From Bacteroidota bacterium (lineage in GTDB: Bacteria; Bacteroidota; Bacteroidia; Bacteroidales; JAAAOM01), in assembly GCA_009908855.1 (NCBI GenBank), contig JAAAOM010000044.1, positions 1-62,812 of the forward strand: 62,812 nucleotides of DNA, given 5' to 3'. This document shows positions 61,518 through 62,812 of the stretch, piece after piece (the stretch's first letter is position 1; every line of letters starts with the position of its first letter). Both the position numbers and the translations under genes were made by a program. Below the pieces are notes generated by a model. It did no database searches and was not told the DNA's origin. It saw only the letters and a list, made by a program, of their open reading frames with translations.

Positions 61518-62780
61518 ATGATTGAAATTAAAGACAAAATTATGACCTTAAGTAATAAATTAAAAAAAGATTTAGGATTGTTTGATGTTTTTGCCATTAG
61601 CACGGGAGCAATGTTCAGTTCGGGATTCTTTCTGTTACCTGGAATTGCGTCTCATTATACGGGGCCATCGGTGTTTTTGGCTTATATGATTGCGGGTATA
61701 TTAATATTACCTGCTATGTTCAGTATTGCCGAAATATCAACCGCTTTGCCTCGATCTGGCGGGGCATATTTCTTTCTTGACAGAAGTTTAGGTCCAATAA
61801 TGGGTACGATAGGAGGCTTAGGAACTTATTTTGCTTTAATGTTAAAAACAGCTTTTGCAATTATCGGTATTGGTGCTTATGCTGCCATTTTCTGGGAGGT
61901 TCCAATAAAAACGGTATCCATCATTGCAACACTTTTTTTTATGGTATTAAATCTGATAGGAGCAAAAAAAACGTCCGCCCTTCAAAAAGTTTTTGTTGTA
62001 TTCCTTTTGGTTATTCTTATCACTTTTATTGCCGACGGGTTTTTTACAATATTTTCAAAGAATTCCCTAATGAACCATGAAATGGGTTCTCAGTTCACCC
62101 CATTCTTTTCTAATGGGATAGGAGGGTTGTTTACAACTGTCGGCTTTGTTTTTGTTTCTTATCTGGGTTTAACCCAAATTGCAAGTGTGGCTGAAGAGAT
62201 CAAAAAGCCTGAAAGAAATATTCCCTTAGGTATGATACTATCGTTGGTAGTTACAGGTTTGATTTATGGCCTGGGTGTATTCATTATGACTGCTGTTATT
62301 GAACCAACTGCATTTTCAAATGAAATGGCTCCGGCTGCTACTGCTGCAAAACAAATTTTTAAATGGTTGCCTGATAACACAGGGGTGATTTTAATGTCAA
62401 TAGCAGCCCTGGCAGCATTTGCTTCCACCGGAAATGCCGGACTTTTATCAGCTTCAAGATACCCCTTTGCAATGGGTAGAGATCAATTATTACCAGATGT
62501 ATTATCAAAAATTGGAGGAAAAGGTACTCCGGCAATAGCCATTTTATTTACTACTGCTTTAATTATTTTATTTATTCTGGTATTATCGGAAGAAGGAATT
62601 GTTAAACTAGCCAGTACCTTTCAATTAATTATTTTTATATTTATTAATTTTTCTGTTATTGTTTTCAGAAATAGTAAGTTAGAGTCATACGACCCAGGTT
62701 ACCTATCTCCCCTCTATCCATTTATGCAGATTGCCGGTATTATTATATCATTAAAGTTTCGCAGTTCCCTTAGATGTTGA
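61518..62780 (+). CDS. APC superfamily amino-acid permease, probably 3'-truncated
   Basis: A 420-residue membrane protein of the amino acid/polyamine permease type. Helix 1 with the substrate motif is FDVFAISTGAMFSSGFFLLP. Further landmarks are ILPAMFSIAEISTALPRSGG, the helix 6 region and AALAAFASTGNAGLLSASRY. It uses ion or proton gradients to import amino acids. The C-terminus PFMQIAGIIISL then changes to KFRSSLRC and stops, where family members normally continue with at least one more helix and often a UspA domain. So the 3' part seems lost or frameshifted near 62750. A start at the second Met (61542) is also possible. Confidence 0.8.
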   Translation: MIEIKDKIMTLSNKLKKDLGLFDVFAISTGAMFSSGFFLLPGIASHYTGPSVFLAYMIAGILILPAMFSIAEISTALPRSGGAYFFLDRSLGPIMGTIGGLGTYFALMLKTAFAIIGIGAYAAIFWEVPIKTVSIIATLFFMVLNLIGAKKTSALQKVFVVFLLVILITFIADGFFTIFSKNSLMNHEMGSQFTPFFSNGIGGLFTTVGFVFVSYLGLTQIASVAEEIKKPERNIPLGMILSLVVTGLIYGLGVFIMTAVIEPTAFSNEMAPAATAAKQIFKWLPDNTGVILMSIAALAAFASTGNAGLLSASRYPFAMGRDQLLPDVLSKIGGKGTPAIAILFTTALIILFILVLSEEGIVKLASTFQLIIFIFINFSVIVFRNSKLESYDPGYLSPLYPFMQIAGIIISLKFRSSLRC

Positions 62781-62812
62781 AAACTAACAAAATATAGCAT
62801 AAAAAAGCTATA

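Overview
The window looks like a chromosomal segment of a member of the phylum Bacteroidota. The DNA is AT-rich, and genes are not preceded by clear Shine-Dalgarno sequences. Several start codons lie about 20-35 bases downstream of the Bacteroidota -7 promoter word TAnnTTTG. The gene families also point there: a SurA/parvulin trio next to an OstA-like protein, DUF5063, a DUF4374 lipoprotein with a TonB receptor, LVIVD-repeat proteins, and a decayed PKD-like domain typical of type IX-secreted proteins. I cannot resolve the genus. No tRNA, rRNA, CRISPR array or intact insertion sequence was found.

Layout. 1-4.4 kb: 5' part of an oligopeptidase B-like lipoprotein (minus strand), then DUF5063, a DEDD 3'-5' exonuclease and an RlmI-like rRNA methyltransferase in tight order, followed by a low-complexity repeat. 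5.0-7.6 kb: ECF sigma factor, probable membrane anti-sigma factor and outer-membrane barrel. 7.7-19.4 kb: SMP-30/gluconolactonase, a very large protein that I assign to the pyrophosphate-type PEP carboxykinases, YaaA, Tex, a second copy of the low-complexity repeat, RecQ and GuaB. 19.4-25.1 kb: an envelope-biogenesis operon (double-parvulin PPIase, SurA-like lipoprotein, SurA, OstA-like). 25.1-29.0 kb: DUF2795, cobalamin adenosyltransferase, methyltransferase, RecG.

29.0-36.7 kb, all minus strand: TonB-dependent receptor, DUF4374 lipoprotein, two small membrane proteins and a PepSY-flavodoxin-FNR fusion. This matches the logic of the Bacteroides Xus xenosiderophore system (receptor, surface siderophore-binding lipoprotein, inner-membrane reductase). 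The electron-supplying reductase appears to be built into the membrane protein. 37-40 kb: a membrane protein, a small barrel and two LVIVD-repeat proteins. 40.4-50.6 kb: MutS2, then a surface-glycan/tailoring cluster (DUF7033-type protein, FemAB-like acyltransferase, polysaccharide deacetylase, sulfotransferase, FkbM methyltransferase, hexapeptide acetyltransferase, Wzx-like flippase) interrupted by a HEPN/MNT pair whose HEPN gene carries a frameshift.

50.6-57.9 kb: an array of 21-bp tandem repeats that reads as a heptapeptide repeat, an uncharacterised helical protein between a perfect palindrome and a strong terminator, FtsE, a 1020-residue TPR protein and its outer-membrane partner. 57.9-61.5 kb is a decayed zone: a PKD-like domain fragment, a probable group II intron 3' end, a Crp/Fnr regulator, a small barrel protein, a broken alcohol dehydrogenase and an OB-fold protein. 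The window ends with an APC-type permease that appears truncated.

The points most worth following are the Xus-like locus with its fused reductase, the PPi-PEPCK, the 21-bp repeat array and the decayed zone.
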